A stretch of DNA of 38,829 nt from Blastococcus sp. GTDB taxonomy: Bacteria > Actinomycetota > Actinomycetes > Mycobacteriales > Geodermatophilaceae. The notes beneath the pieces were generated by a model. It was not told where the DNA came from. It saw nothing but the letters and a program-made list of their open reading frames with translations, and searched no databases. Every line of letters begins with the position of its first letter. Positions within the stretch are counted from its first letter, which is position 1. The stretch spans positions 1-38,829 of the forward strand of contig JAOPWH010000076.1 of NCBI GenBank assembly GCA_025965795.1, in the 5' to 3' direction. Positions 28,075-36,824 of this stretch are shown in pieces. A program made the position numbers and the translations under genes.

Positions 28075-29031
28075 TCAGATCAGCCGGTTGGTCCAGAGCA
28101 GGCTGAGCGCGGCACCGACGAGGGTGAGCAGGACGCCGACGCGGACGAACCACGGGCTGATGTCCTTCGCCTCGGTCGTGTACCCGATCTGACTGCCCAG
28201 GTCGGCGTAGACCTGCTCCAGCTCCGCCGCGCTCGCGGCCTCGCTGTAGCTGCCCCCGGTCGCGTTGGCGATCTCCTCCAGCGAGGCACGGTCGACCGGC
28301 ACCGGCACCGTCTCGCCGTCGAGGTCGAGCGTGCCGTAGTCGGTGCCGAACGCGATGGTCGACACCGGGATGCCCGCGGCCTTCGCGGCATCGACCGCCT
28401 GCGTGTTCGGCCGGCCCACGGTGTTGGTGCCGTCCGACAGGAGCACGATGCGCGCCGGAGGCAAGCCCTCGGCCGGGGTGTCCAGGCCGGCCTGGTAGTT
28501 CTCGATCGCTGTCAGGGACGTGAAGATCGCCTCGCCGATCGCGGTCGACTCGGCGAGCTTGAGGTTGCCGATCGCGGTGCGCACCGAATCGCGATCGGTC
28601 GTCGGGGTGACCAGCGTGCTGGCGGTGCCGGCGAACGACACCAGCCCGAGGTTGATCCGCGCCGGCAGCACGTCGACGAACTGCGTCGCCGCGGTCTGCA
28701 TGGCTTTGAAGCGGGTGGGGTCGATGTCCTGGGCCTTCATGGACAGCGACACGTCGACGGCCATGATCACGGTGGCCCGCTCGCGGGGAACCCGCACCTC
28801 GCTGCTGGGCACCGCCAGCGACGTCACCAGCGCGGCGAGGCCCAGAGCGACGATGCCGAAGGCCAGGTGCCGGCGCCAGCCGGGGCGCTTCGGCACGAGC
28901 GTGCCCAGCAGCGCCACGTTGGTGAACCTGGCGGCATAGGCCTTGCGGCGGAGCTGGAGCAGCACGTACAGGCCGACCAGCGCGACGACGGCGAGCAGCG
29001 CGAACAGCCACCATGGGGACTGGAACGTCAT
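28075..29031 (-). CDS. VWA-domain membrane protein (Rv1481-like)
   Basis: A 318-residue membrane protein. Helices lie at about 8-25, 57-75 and 295-313, framing a von Willebrand A domain with the MIDAS motif DVSLSM near 92-97 and a second metal-site segment around LLSDGTNTVG. In MoxR clusters the VWA protein is thought to be a partner or substrate adaptor of the AAA+ ATPase. It overlaps the DUF58 gene by 4 nt (ATGA), so moxR-DUF58-VWA is one coupled operon, as in Rv1479-Rv1481. Client proteins are unknown. Confidence 0.92.
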   Translation of the reverse strand: MTFQSPWWLFALLAVVALVGLYVLLQLRRKAYAARFTNVALLGTLVPKRPGWRRHLAFGIVALGLAALVTSLAVPSSEVRVPRERATVIMAVDVSLSMKAQDIDPTRFKAMQTAATQFVDVLPARINLGLVSFAGTASTLVTPTTDRDSVRTAIGNLKLAESTAIGEAIFTSLTAIENYQAGLDTPAEGLPPARIVLLSDGTNTVGRPNTQAVDAAKAAGIPVSTIAFGTDYGTLDLDGETVPVPVDRASLEEIANATGGSYSEAASAAELEQVYADLGSQIGYTTEAKDISPWFVRVGVLLTLVGAALSLLWTNRLI

Positions 29032-30086
29032 CGGGAGGCCCCTCCACTGCCGGCGCGCCGGCGATCAGCAACGAACCGCACGACATCCATCAGCCAGTCA
29101 CGGTCGGTCCGCAGCTGCAGGTGACCGGCGCCGGCCCGCCGCAGGGCGGCCGCGATCGTCGCCCGTTGGGCAGCCGCTCCCTCGGCGAACCGCGCGCGGA
29201 ACTCGGCGTCGCCGGTCGGCACCTCCAGGGTCTCACCGCTCTCGGGGTCGACCACCGTCAGCAGACCGACGTCGGGCAGCTCCAGCTCACGCGGGTCGAC
29301 GACCTCGATGGCGAGCAGCTCGTGGCGGGCGGACAGGCCACGCAGCGGCCGTTCCCAGTCGCTGTCTCCGAGGAAGTCGGAGATGACGACGACGAGGCCC
29401 CGCCGGCGCGGCGGGCGCCGCAGCGTCTCGAGTGCCACCGCGAGATCGCCACGCCGGCCGCCGGCGGCCCGGGGCGTGGCGACGACGGAGCGCAGCAACC
29501 GCTCGGCGGCCAGCCGGCCGGGCATCGCCGGATAGCGGTCCACCCGCTCCCCCGTGGTGACCACCGCACCCAGCCGGTTGCCGCCGTGCACCGTGAGGTG
29601 TCCGACGGCGGCCATGCCCGCGATGGCCAGGTCGCGCTTCTGGCAGTTCGCGGTGCCGAAGTCCAGGCTCGCCGACAGGTCGACCACCGCCCACGTCTCC
29701 AGCTCGCGGTCGGCGATCGTCTCGCGGATGTGCGGCACCTGGGTACGCGCGGTGACCGGCCAGTCCATGCGCCGGACGTCGTCCCCCGGGTGGTAGGTGC
29801 GGGAGTCGCCGGCCTCCGAACCGGATCCGGGGACCAGGCCGAGGTGGTCGCCCTGCAGCAGACCGTCGAGCCGGCGCCGCACGGTGAGCTCCAGCCGGCG
29901 GAGCAGGACGTCGGCCGGGCCGTCTGTGAAGCGCGGCGGCGCGCCGTCACCGGAGCCGGGCCCGACACCCGAACCCGGCGTCGCCGGGTGCAGCAGGAGA
30001 CCCCGATGTTCAGGGGCGGTGTGCTCGGCGGCGGGAGGCTCGGGGCCGGTCGGCGGATTCCCGGTACCGCGGCGACGCAGGATCAC
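29028..30086 (-). CDS. DUF58 protein of the MoxR cluster (Rv1480-like)
   Basis: A 352-residue soluble protein. A Pro/Gly-rich N-terminal stretch of about 50 residues precedes the DUF58 motif YHPGDDVRRMDWPVTART (about 98-115) and a degenerate VWA-like domain (VVDLSASLDFG, VVVISDFLG). DUF58 proteins accompany MoxR ATPases. GTG at 30086 overlaps the moxR stop by 4 nt (GTGA), and its own stop overlaps the VWA gene. Function is inferred only from its neighbours. Confidence 0.9.
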   Translation of the reverse strand: MILRRRGTGNPPTGPEPPAAEHTAPEHRGLLLHPATPGSGVGPGSGDGAPPRFTDGPADVLLRRLELTVRRRLDGLLQGDHLGLVPGSGSEAGDSRTYHPGDDVRRMDWPVTARTQVPHIRETIADRELETWAVVDLSASLDFGTANCQKRDLAIAGMAAVGHLTVHGGNRLGAVVTTGERVDRYPAMPGRLAAERLLRSVVATPRAAGGRRGDLAVALETLRRPPRRRGLVVVISDFLGDSDWERPLRGLSARHELLAIEVVDPRELELPDVGLLTVVDPESGETLEVPTGDAEFRARFAEGAAAQRATIAAALRRAGAGHLQLRTDRDWLMDVVRFVADRRRAGSGGASR

Positions 30087-31261
30087 GCCGGGTGCGGTCC
30101 CTGCGCGTAGCCGTTCGAACCCCCGGGCGGCTGGTGCACCAGGGCTCCGTGCGGCGGCAGCTGGCTCGGACCGAACTGGGAAGTGTGCGGAACGTGCGGT
30201 CCACCGGGGCTGCCGGGACCGAAGCCGCCGGCGTTCTGGCGGGGCGCGACCTGCGGCAGCGGAACGGTCTGCACGATCCGCTTGACGATGTGGTCGGCCG
30301 GCACCCCGTCGGCGAGGGCGTCGTAGGAGAGCACGAGGCGGTGCCGGAGCACGTCGGCGGTGACGTCGAGGACGTCCTGCGGCAGCACGTAGTCACGACC
30401 GCGGACCAGCGCGAGCGCGCGGCTCGCGGCGATGAGCCCCAGGGAGGCGCGCGGGCTGGCGCCGTAGGACACCCACGTGGCGACGTCTTCCATGCCGTGC
30501 TCGCGGGGCGTGCGCGTGGCGACCACCAGGCGGACCACGTAGTCGACGAGCGCGTGGTGCACGAAGACCTGCGAGGCGGTCTTCTGCAGCCGCCGGAGCT
30601 CGTCGGGGCTCAGCACCGTCTCGGCGACCGGCGGCTCCGAGCCCATCCGGTAGACGATCTCGCGCTCCTCGTCCGGGGTGGGGTAGTCGACGAGCACCTT
30701 CATGAGGAACCGGTCGCGCTGCGCCTCGGGAAGCGGGTAGACGCCCTCGGACTCGATCGGGTTCTGGGTGGCCAGCACCAGGAAGGGATCGGGCAGCGGA
30801 TGGGTCACGCCGCCGATGGAGACCTGCCGCTCGGCCATGACCTCCAGCAGCGCCGACTGCACCTTGGCCGGCGCGCGGTTGATCTCGTCGGTGAGGACGA
30901 AGTTGGCGAACACCGGCCCGAGTTCGGTCTCGAAGGCATCCTGACCGGCTTTGTAGATGCGGGTGCCGATGATGTCGGCCGGTACCAGGTCGGGGGTGAA
31001 CTGCAGGCGCGCGAACTTGCCGCCGACCGCCGTGGCCAGCGTCTCGACCGCGAGCGTCTTGGCGACGCCGGGCACCCCCTCCAGGAGGACGTGCCCGCGG
31101 GCGAGGAGGGCGACCAGCATGCGCTCGACCAGGCGGTCCTGACCGACGATGACCCGCTTGATCTCGAAGAGGACCCGCTCCAGCCGGGCGGCGTCGATCG
31201 ACGGCGGCACCGGGGACGGAGCGCTCTGGTTCTCGAGCGGGGTGCTGGCAGCGCTGCTCAC
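30083..31261 (-). CDS. moxR: MoxR-family AAA+ ATPase
   Basis: A 392-residue AAA+ chaperone-like ATPase with Walker A GVPGVAKT near 70, Walker B LTDEINRA near 120, sensor 1 LATQNPIE and arginine-finger region EAQRDRFLMKV. The last 50 residues form a Pro/Gly/His-rich tail. MoxR proteins assemble multiprotein or cofactor complexes together with VWA partners. GTG at 31261 is chosen because GGGAG lies 4-5 nt upstream; a longer frame reaches 31363 without family similarity. Lying beside an NlpC/P60 hydrolase (moxR1-ripA order) suggests a cell-envelope role. Confidence 0.94.
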   Translation of the reverse strand: MSSAASTPLENQSAPSPVPPSIDAARLERVLFEIKRVIVGQDRLVERMLVALLARGHVLLEGVPGVAKTLAVETLATAVGGKFARLQFTPDLVPADIIGTRIYKAGQDAFETELGPVFANFVLTDEINRAPAKVQSALLEVMAERQVSIGGVTHPLPDPFLVLATQNPIESEGVYPLPEAQRDRFLMKVLVDYPTPDEEREIVYRMGSEPPVAETVLSPDELRRLQKTASQVFVHHALVDYVVRLVVATRTPREHGMEDVATWVSYGASPRASLGLIAASRALALVRGRDYVLPQDVLDVTADVLRHRLVLSYDALADGVPADHIVKRIVQTVPLPQVAPRQNAGGFGPGSPGGPHVPHTSQFGPSQLPPHGALVHQPPGGSNGYAQGPHPA

Positions 31262-31361
31262 GGGACTCCCTGGTCGTGCCGGGTCCACGACCCCGAGGGG
31301 CGCGGAGAGGAGCGGCGGCCGCGTCCCCCTGTCCAGTGTCCTACACGTTCCTGAGCGAGCC

Positions 31362-31389
31362 ACTCACGCGAGGAAGCAGCCTCGCGAGT
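31362..31389 (-). promoter_or_regulatory. Hairpin in the moxR upstream region
   Basis: GCGAGG (31368-31373) pairs with CCTCGC (31380-31385), continued by ACTC/GAGT after a 2-nt bulge. It lies about 100 nt before moxR, in the 260-bp gap after the NlpC/P60 gene. It may be an operator or leader structure. Confidence 0.35.
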
Positions 31390-31450
31390 CCACAGATCGC
31401 GGTGCCAACCACTGCCCGGCGCGGAGGACGGCTGCTAGCCTGGCTGGTGC

Positions 31451-31480
31451 GTCGGGCAGCTCCCCCCGTGGCTGCCCGAC
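31451..31480 (-). terminator. Terminator of the NlpC/P60 gene
   Basis: A perfect 10-bp stem, GTCGGGCAGC (31451-31460) with GCTGCCCGAC (31471-31480), has a 10-nt loop. It lies 42 nt after the stop at 31522. It is the strongest hairpin in the gap and would separate this gene from the moxR operon. Confidence 0.65.
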
Positions 31481-31521
31481 GCCCTTCCGTTCTTCCGCGC
31501 CCGTCTGCCGGGCGCCGCGCC

Positions 31522-32877
31522 TCAGGCGCTGGGTCGCACTGCGCCGGCGTAGCCGCGCCACCACATGGTCGACACCTTGACGACGTCGCCCGTGCGTGGT
31601 GCGTGCACGACCTTCCCGTTGCCCATGTACATCGCGACGTGATGGATCGTCGACGGGTTGGACGGGTTGGTCGCCCAGAACACCAGGTCACCGGCCTGCA
31701 GGTCGCCGGCGGCAACCTTGGGCAGCTCGGAGTACTGCGCCCGGCTGTTGCGCGGGATCCGGATCCCGGCCTGCGCGTACGCGTACTGGGTCAGGCCGCT
31801 GCAGTCGAACCCGACGGTGCCCGCACCCTGCGCCCACCCCACGCTCGGGCCGCCACTGCCACCACCGCCCCAGGAGTAGGGGGTGCCGAGGTAGCGGAGG
31901 GCTGCGTCGATCGCCGTCTGCGATGCGTCGGCCGAGCCGTCTCCCGCCTGGCTCTCGTTCCCGACCGCGACCGGCGGGGCGACGGGCGGGGCGACCGGCG
32001 GAGCGGCCGGCTTCGGCCGGGCGGGGGTGGCTCGCGCGATGCGGTCGGCGGCCTCGCGGGCACCGACCAGAGCGCGGAGCTGCCGCTGCGCCGACGCCAG
32101 CTGCCTGGTCATCTCGGCCTTGCGGCTGCTGAGCGTGGCTGCCTGCTGCCGCGCGTCGCTCTCGACCGCCTGGGCGTAGGTGAGCTCCTCGGCCGCCTGC
32201 TGCTTCAGCTCGTCGGCCTCGATGACCGCGGTGCGCGCGACGGCGTCGGCCTTCTGCGCCTGCACCTGCAGCACCCGCACCTGGTCGAGCACGTCGGACC
32301 GGTGACTACCGGCGGCCTCGAGGAGGGCGGCCCGCTCGATGAACTGTGCGGGATCGCCGGCGGTGAGCAGCGCGGCGGCGCCGGCGTAGGTGCTGCCGTC
32401 CATGTAGCTGCGGCGGGCGAAGTCGACGACGTCCTGGCGCGCGACGCCGAGGTCGGCGGTGGCCTGCGCGGCCGTGGCGGCGGCGGCCTTCGAACGGGCC
32501 TGCGCGGCCTCGAAGGCATCCTGCGTCGCCTGGTAGCTGTCGATGGCGATCGCGGAGGCGACCTCGGCCGCGTCCACCGCGCCCTGGGCCGCGCTCAGCT
32601 GACCGGAGAGCGCCCCGATCCGCTTGGCCACGGCATCGGCCGACGCCCGGGCCTTCTGGATCTGGCTGTCGCTGGGCCGCCGAGGTGACGCCGTGGCGAC
32701 CGAGGGGGTGAGCCCGAGGACGACGGCGACGGCGATCGCCGTGGCGAGCATCCGCCCGGCGACCCGCAGGCCACCGATGCGGAGACCACTGATCCGGAGA
32801 CCGTTGCGCTGCGCTGCGTGCTTCCCGGCTGCCCGAGTGCGGGCTCGCTGGGAACTGCTCTGCGTACCGCTGTCCAC
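31522..32877 (-). CDS. Exported NlpC/P60 peptidoglycan endopeptidase (RipA-like)
   Basis: A 451-residue exported hydrolase. A long basic N-terminus and signal or anchor helix (about 42-64, ending VATASP) precede a coiled coil (70-275) and a PPVA-repeat linker. The C-terminal NlpC/P60 domain has its catalytic Cys near 358 (FDCSGLTQYAY) and His in IHHVAMYMGNG. Related RipA proteins cut the D-Glu-mesoDAP bond of peptidoglycan during cell separation. The coiled coil is probably autoinhibitory, as in RipA. GTG at 32877 follows GAAGAGGTC. The coiled-coil half matches that of the Rpf-like protein at 22019-23113. Confidence 0.93.
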   Translation of the reverse strand: MDSGTQSSSQRARTRAAGKHAAQRNGLRISGLRIGGLRVAGRMLATAIAVAVVLGLTPSVATASPRRPSDSQIQKARASADAVAKRIGALSGQLSAAQGAVDAAEVASAIAIDSYQATQDAFEAAQARSKAAAATAAQATADLGVARQDVVDFARRSYMDGSTYAGAAALLTAGDPAQFIERAALLEAAGSHRSDVLDQVRVLQVQAQKADAVARTAVIEADELKQQAAEELTYAQAVESDARQQAATLSSRKAEMTRQLASAQRQLRALVGAREAADRIARATPARPKPAAPPVAPPVAPPVAVGNESQAGDGSADASQTAIDAALRYLGTPYSWGGGGSGGPSVGWAQGAGTVGFDCSGLTQYAYAQAGIRIPRNSRAQYSELPKVAAGDLQAGDLVFWATNPSNPSTIHHVAMYMGNGKVVHAPRTGDVVKVSTMWWRGYAGAVRPSA

Positions 32878-32962
32878 TGTGCTGACCTCTTCACTCGGCA
32901 GACGGCGCCCGGCAGGACGCCAACTGGAGGGAGGAACGGCCAGATCACGGACGCGGTTGAGC

Positions 32963-33005
32963 GCGCCTCACCCCTTGGGGGCAGACGACACGAGGGGGTG
33001 AGCGC
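32963..33005 (-). promoter_or_regulatory. Stem-loop in the leader of the NlpC/P60 gene
   Basis: Arms 32963-32974 and 32995-33005 pair over 11 bp with one bulge (TCACCCC against GGGGTGA inside GCGC ends). The stem is about 86-128 nt before the start codon. Actinomycete NlpC/P60 genes are often under c-di-AMP riboswitches, but the diagnostic core is not evident here. Confidence 0.4.
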
Positions 33006-33057
33006 GGCCCCGCTGCAGGGTCCCGCGGCGAGCCTGCGAGCGGTGGGCGGCAGTCAG

Positions 33058-33118
33058 GCCCCCTCCCGGGTCCGGCCGCGAGCGGAGCGAGTGGTGGAGA
33101 GGAGGGGGTCCTTTCTCA
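33058..33118 (-). terminator. Stop-codon hairpin element after the acyl-CoA synthetase gene (repeat copy A)
   Basis: GGCCCCCTCC (33058-33067) pairs with GGAGGGGGTCC (33101-33111) with one bulged A, around a G/C-rich loop. The bases that follow (TTCTCAGT) contain the complement of the TGA stop. Layout and flanks match the copy at 9034-9094, with a C-G pair replaced by G-C inside the stem. Confidence 0.65.
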
Positions 33119-34651
33119 GTTCACCTGACGGTCGGCGTCGGCCCAGAACGACTCGCGCAGCTTGAACTTCTGGATCTTGCCGGTCGCGGTGCGGGCGAGC
33201 CCATCGCGGAACTCGATCCGCTTGGGAATCTTGTAGCCGGCGATCTTGCCCCGGCAGTGCGCGATGATCTCGTCCTCGGTGACCTGCTCGCCCTCGGCGA
33301 CGACGACGAGCGCGGTCACCATCTCGCCCCACTTGTCGTCGGGCACGCCGATGACGGCGACCTCGGCGACGGCCGGATGGCTGAAGACGGCGTCCTCCAC
33401 CTCGATGGAGGAGACGTTCTCGCCGCCGGTGATGATCACGTCCTTCTTGCGGTCGGCGATGGTCACGTAGCCGTCGTCGTCGATCGAGCCGCCGTCACCG
33501 GTGTGGAACCAGCCGCCCTCCAGCGCCTCGGCGGAGGCGTCCGGGTTCTCCCAGTAGCCCTCGAGCACGACGTTGCCCTGGGCCAGCACCTCGCCGGACT
33601 CGCTGGTCCTCAGGCGGATGCCGAGCGCCGGAACCCCCGCCCGGGACAGCCTCTTCGCGCGCTCCAGCGGCTCCAGGTCGTCGTACTCGGCGCGCGGCCG
33701 GTTGATCGTGAGCAGCGGGGCGGTCTCGGTGAGGCCGTAGATCTGGTTGAACTCCCAGCCGAGCTCCGCCTCCACCCGCGCGATCGTCCTCGACGGGGGC
33801 GGCGCGCCGGCAACCACGATCCGCACCCGGTCGCGGCCGGGGATCTCGCCGTCCCAGTCGGCGGCGGCCTCGAGCACGGCGTTCCAGACGGCCGGCGCGC
33901 CGGCCATCATCGTGACGCCGTGCCGCTCGACCCGGCGCAGGATCTCGGCGCCGTCCACCTTGCGCAGCGCTATCTGCCGGACGCCCAGCCCCGCCATCGT
34001 GTAGGGCAGACCCCAGCCGTTGCAGTGGAACATCGGCAGCGTGTGCAGGTAGACGTCCCGGTCGCTCACCTGCATGTGCATCCCGAAGGTGACGGCGTTG
34101 ACCCACAGATTGCGGTGGGTCATCTGCACGCCCTTGGGGCGGGCGGTCGTGCCGCTGGTGTAGTTGATCGTCGCGGTGGCGTCCTCGTCCGGCTCGGACC
34201 AGGGTCGCGGCTCGGTGTCGAAGCGCAGCAGCTGCTCGTACTCCTCCCCCGTACCGAACCGGTGCTCCGCCTCGACCCCCTTGAGCGACGGCTCGAGCTC
34301 GGGGTCGACCAGCAGCACTCGGGCGCCGGAGTGCCCGACGATGTACGTGACCTCCTCCGGCGACAGCCGGAAGTTGATCGGCACCGCCACCCGCCCCGAG
34401 GACGGCACCGAGAGCAGGAGCTCCAGCAGGCGGCCCGAGTTGTGGCTGACGATCGCGACCCGCTCGCCCTCGCCGATGCCGAGCTCGTCGAGCCCGGCCT
34501 GCAGGGCCCGCCCGCGGCGGGCGACCTCGCGGTAGCTCAGGTCCCCGAGTGACGGTGCCGGCTGGGTGGGCTCGTCGACGACGCCGATCCGGTCGCCGTA
34601 GACGAGCTCGGCCCGGTCGAGGAAGTCGCGGGTGGTCAAGGGCACGCGCAT
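33116..34651 (-). CDS. Long-chain/medium-chain acyl-CoA synthetase
   Basis: A 511-residue ANL-superfamily enzyme that activates a carboxylic acid to acyl-AMP and then acyl-CoA. Motifs: P-loop-like YTSGTTARPKGV near 165, YGLTETAP near 310, GWFHTGD near 390, DRKKDVIITGGENVSS near 405 and the C-terminal lysine motif TATGKIQKFKLRE near 492. The substrate may be a fatty acid or another short acid; sequence alone does not tell. ATG at 34651 is preceded by GGGAGCC. It stands alone, bounded by a 112-bp gap from the sirtuin gene and by the hairpin element at its stop codon. Confidence 0.9.
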   Translation of the reverse strand: MRVPLTTRDFLDRAELVYGDRIGVVDEPTQPAPSLGDLSYREVARRGRALQAGLDELGIGEGERVAIVSHNSGRLLELLLSVPSSGRVAVPINFRLSPEEVTYIVGHSGARVLLVDPELEPSLKGVEAEHRFGTGEEYEQLLRFDTEPRPWSEPDEDATATINYTSGTTARPKGVQMTHRNLWVNAVTFGMHMQVSDRDVYLHTLPMFHCNGWGLPYTMAGLGVRQIALRKVDGAEILRRVERHGVTMMAGAPAVWNAVLEAAADWDGEIPGRDRVRIVVAGAPPPSRTIARVEAELGWEFNQIYGLTETAPLLTINRPRAEYDDLEPLERAKRLSRAGVPALGIRLRTSESGEVLAQGNVVLEGYWENPDASAEALEGGWFHTGDGGSIDDDGYVTIADRKKDVIITGGENVSSIEVEDAVFSHPAVAEVAVIGVPDDKWGEMVTALVVVAEGEQVTEDEIIAHCRGKIAGYKIPKRIEFRDGLARTATGKIQKFKLRESFWADADRQVN

Positions 34652-34763
34652 GCCGGCTCCCGGGGGCTCTGGCCGGCAGGACCGGCCGCTCGTCCGACCA
34701 CCTGACGGTGGTCCCCGTCACGCTAACCGTCAGGGGCGACGGCGACGAGCGCTGTCGGTCCGG

Positions 34764-35525
34764 TCAGCCGGGCGCGGCCACCAGCCGGCGCAGGGCGGTG
34801 CCGATCGGCTCGCGGACGACCAGGTCGGCGATGTCGTCGTACGGCGTCGGCTCGGCGTTGACGACGACCAGCCGGGCGCCGGCGCGGACGGCCAGGTCGG
34901 CCAGCCCAGCGGCGGGCCACACCTGCAGCGAGGTGCCCACCGCCATGAAGAGGTCGCAGTCGGCGGCGGCGGTGGCCGCCGCCTCGACGACGCGCTCGTC
35001 CAGCACCTCACCGAAGTAGACGGTCGCCGATTTCAGGATCCCGCCGCAGTTGAGGCAGGCCGGGTCCGGCTCGCCCGCCGCCACCCGGTCCAGGGCGGCA
35101 CGCATCGGGGTCCGGTCCCCGCAGGACGTGCACACCACCGCGTCGACCGTGCCGTGGATCTCCAGGACGCGGTCCGGGGAGGACCCGGCGGCCTGGTGGA
35201 GGCCGTCGATGTTCTGCGTGACCAGTACCTGCAGCCGGCCCTGCCGCTCCAGGTCCACCAGGGCCGCGTGACCGGCATTGGGCCGCGGGTCGGCCACCAG
35301 GAGGTCCTGGCGCATCAGCCAGGAACGGCGACGGATCTCGGGATCGGCGAGGTAGTAGGAGATCGTGACCAGCTTCTCGGCGTCCGGATTCCGCGTCCAG
35401 ACGCCGTCCGGGCCCCGGTAGTCGGGAATGCCGCTGTCGGTGGAGATGCCTGCGCCGGAGAGGACGCAGATCCGCCGGGCCGAGGAGAGCCAGTCGGGAA
35501 GCGGCTCGGGAACGGCGCCGTTCAC
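34764..35525 (-). CDS. SIR2-family NAD-dependent protein deacylase
   Basis: A 253-residue sirtuin. The NAD site reads LSGAGISTDSGIPDYRG (about 22-38). TQNIDGLH near 105 and the catalytic His in EIHGTVDAVVC follow, then a Cys4 zinc module (CTSC...CLNC) and GTSLQVWPAAGLAD. It removes acyl groups from protein lysines using NAD. GTG at 35525 overlaps the stop of the PAP2 gene (GTGA), an unusual pairing that implies co-translation with a membrane lipid-phosphatase-like protein. Substrates may include acyl-CoA synthetases such as the neighbour at 33116, as known for other bacterial sirtuins (inference). Confidence 0.92.
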   Translation of the reverse strand: MNGAVPEPLPDWLSSARRICVLSGAGISTDSGIPDYRGPDGVWTRNPDAEKLVTISYYLADPEIRRRSWLMRQDLLVADPRPNAGHAALVDLERQGRLQVLVTQNIDGLHQAAGSSPDRVLEIHGTVDAVVCTSCGDRTPMRAALDRVAAGEPDPACLNCGGILKSATVYFGEVLDERVVEAAATAAADCDLFMAVGTSLQVWPAAGLADLAVRAGARLVVVNAEPTPYDDIADLVVREPIGTALRRLVAAPG

Positions 35526-36580
35526 CCGTCCACGGTAGCGACGGCCGGGACCTCGACCGGTGCGGCCCGACGGACGCCGGGCAGCCCCGTCCGGGCGAGC
35601 ACGGCTCGCAGCCGCCCCGCGACGAGGACGATCCCGACGGCGTAGGCCGCGCCCAGGAGGGTGTCGATCACGTAGTGCTCCCCCGACCACACGAGGACGA
35701 GCGGCATCACCACGGCGTAGGCGACCAGGCCGATCCGCATCCATAGCCGGCGCGCGATCGGGAAGAGAGTGAGACAGATGAGCACCGCGAACGCGGTGTG
35801 CAGCGAGGGCACGGCCGCCACCTGGTTCACCTGCGCCTGGCTGTCCGCGAGCACGGCCCCGGCACGCGGGAGACCGAGCACCTCCCACCCCGCGCCGCTG
35901 AGCCGGCGCACCGGCTCGATCACGCCGTGCCGGGCGGCCAGCCACGGCGGGGCGGCCGGATAGACCACGTAGGTGACGAGGCCGGCCGCGGAGAGCCCCA
36001 GGACCAGCCGCGCGAAGCGGGCCCAGCGAGCCCGGTTCCGGACCCACAGGATGCCCAGCACGAGTGGCGTCACCACGAAGTGGCTGCCGTAGACCAGGGC
36101 GGCGAGCCCCTCCCACCAGGCGGCGTCCCAGTGCTGCTGGAGGACCACCGTCGGCAGCGCGCCGCCGCCCAGCCACCGGTCGACCGCGGCCGGCTGGGTG
36201 ACGTGCACCGTCGCCCCCAGCCCGTCGGCGAAGCCGCGGCTGGCGTCGTAGGCCAGGAGGAGGCCGACGAGGGGCAGCCAGTCGAGGACCAGCCGGACGA
36301 CGCGTCGGACCCCGCCGGCCACGGCGTGCACGGCCAGGCCGGCGAGCACCCAGGCGAGCAGCACGATCCGGTCGGTCGGCAGACCGCTGTGCAGACAGGT
36401 GAGCACGAAACAGAGTGCGAGCCCGCCCCAGAGCAGGAGCCGTACAGGCGCGCCCAGGCCCCGCACGCCGACCCGGGCATGGACGACGGACGCCAGCCGC
36501 CCCCGTCCGGCCGCCACCGGCGCGGAGGGGGTCCCGAGGGGGAGCGCCGTCGGCAGCGCCGTGGAATCGACCGCAGTCAT
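35522..36580 (-). CDS. PAP2-superfamily membrane phosphatase/transferase (AUR1-like)
   Basis: A 352-residue membrane protein with about seven hydrophobic helices between residues 48 and 330. The PAP2 catalytic motifs are VPSLHTAF near 265 and [12 protein letters not shown] near 303, giving two catalytic His and one Asp. Spacing resembles the PAP2_3 (inositol-phosphorylceramide-synthase/AUR1-like) group, which handles lipid phosphates or transfers head groups. The true substrate is unknown. ATG at 36580 has no ribosome site but TAGCCT lies 7 nt upstream, so the mRNA is probably leaderless. It overlaps the sirtuin gene by 4 nt. Confidence 0.87.
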   Translation of the reverse strand: MTAVDSTALPTALPLGTPSAPVAAGRGRLASVVHARVGVRGLGAPVRLLLWGGLALCFVLTCLHSGLPTDRIVLLAWVLAGLAVHAVAGGVRRVVRLVLDWLPLVGLLLAYDASRGFADGLGATVHVTQPAAVDRWLGGGALPTVVLQQHWDAAWWEGLAALVYGSHFVVTPLVLGILWVRNRARWARFARLVLGLSAAGLVTYVVYPAAPPWLAARHGVIEPVRRLSGAGWEVLGLPRAGAVLADSQAQVNQVAAVPSLHTAFAVLICLTLFPIARRLWMRIGLVAYAVVMPLVLVWSGEHYVIDTLLGAAYAVGIVLVAGRLRAVLARTGLPGVRRAAPVEVPAVATVDG

Positions 36581-36587
36581 CGCCGGG

Positions 36588-36593
36588 AGGCTA
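36588..36593 (-). promoter_or_regulatory. -10 element of a probable leaderless transcript
   Basis: On the minus strand TAGCCT precedes the ATG at 36580 by 7 nt, without a Shine-Dalgarno. Confidence 0.5.
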
Positions 36594-36777
36594 GGTGCCA
36601 GGAGCCCGCACGACCAGCACCTCACGTGCGAATGGCGCACCAGCGGTACGCCTGGGGCACCACTGACCACTGAGGCGGGCGCCGGCGGCGGGAGGACGGA
36701 CGTCACCGGTCGGGCCATCGGTCGCCCCGCCGGGTGTCTCCGCCGGCGAACTGGGATGATCAGTGGTGGACCGACGA

Positions 36778-36791
36778 TCGCGACGTCGCGA
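36778..36791. promoter_or_regulatory. Perfect 14-bp palindrome in the acn leader
   Basis: TCGCGACGTCGCGA is its own reverse complement. It lies 33 nt before the aconitase GTG and 18 nt after a GATGAT that could be a -10 (36755-36760). It is a good candidate operator; the regulator is unknown. Confidence 0.5.
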
Positions 36792-36824
36792 GTCATGGAA
36801 CCACCGAGGGGTAGGCGCAGAGAC

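Noticed and set aside
31435-31447. TAGCCT followed by GTG, like the leaderless starts
   Set aside because: The following frame is Arg/Pro-rich and runs through the NlpC/P60 terminator stem; no protein-like sequence.
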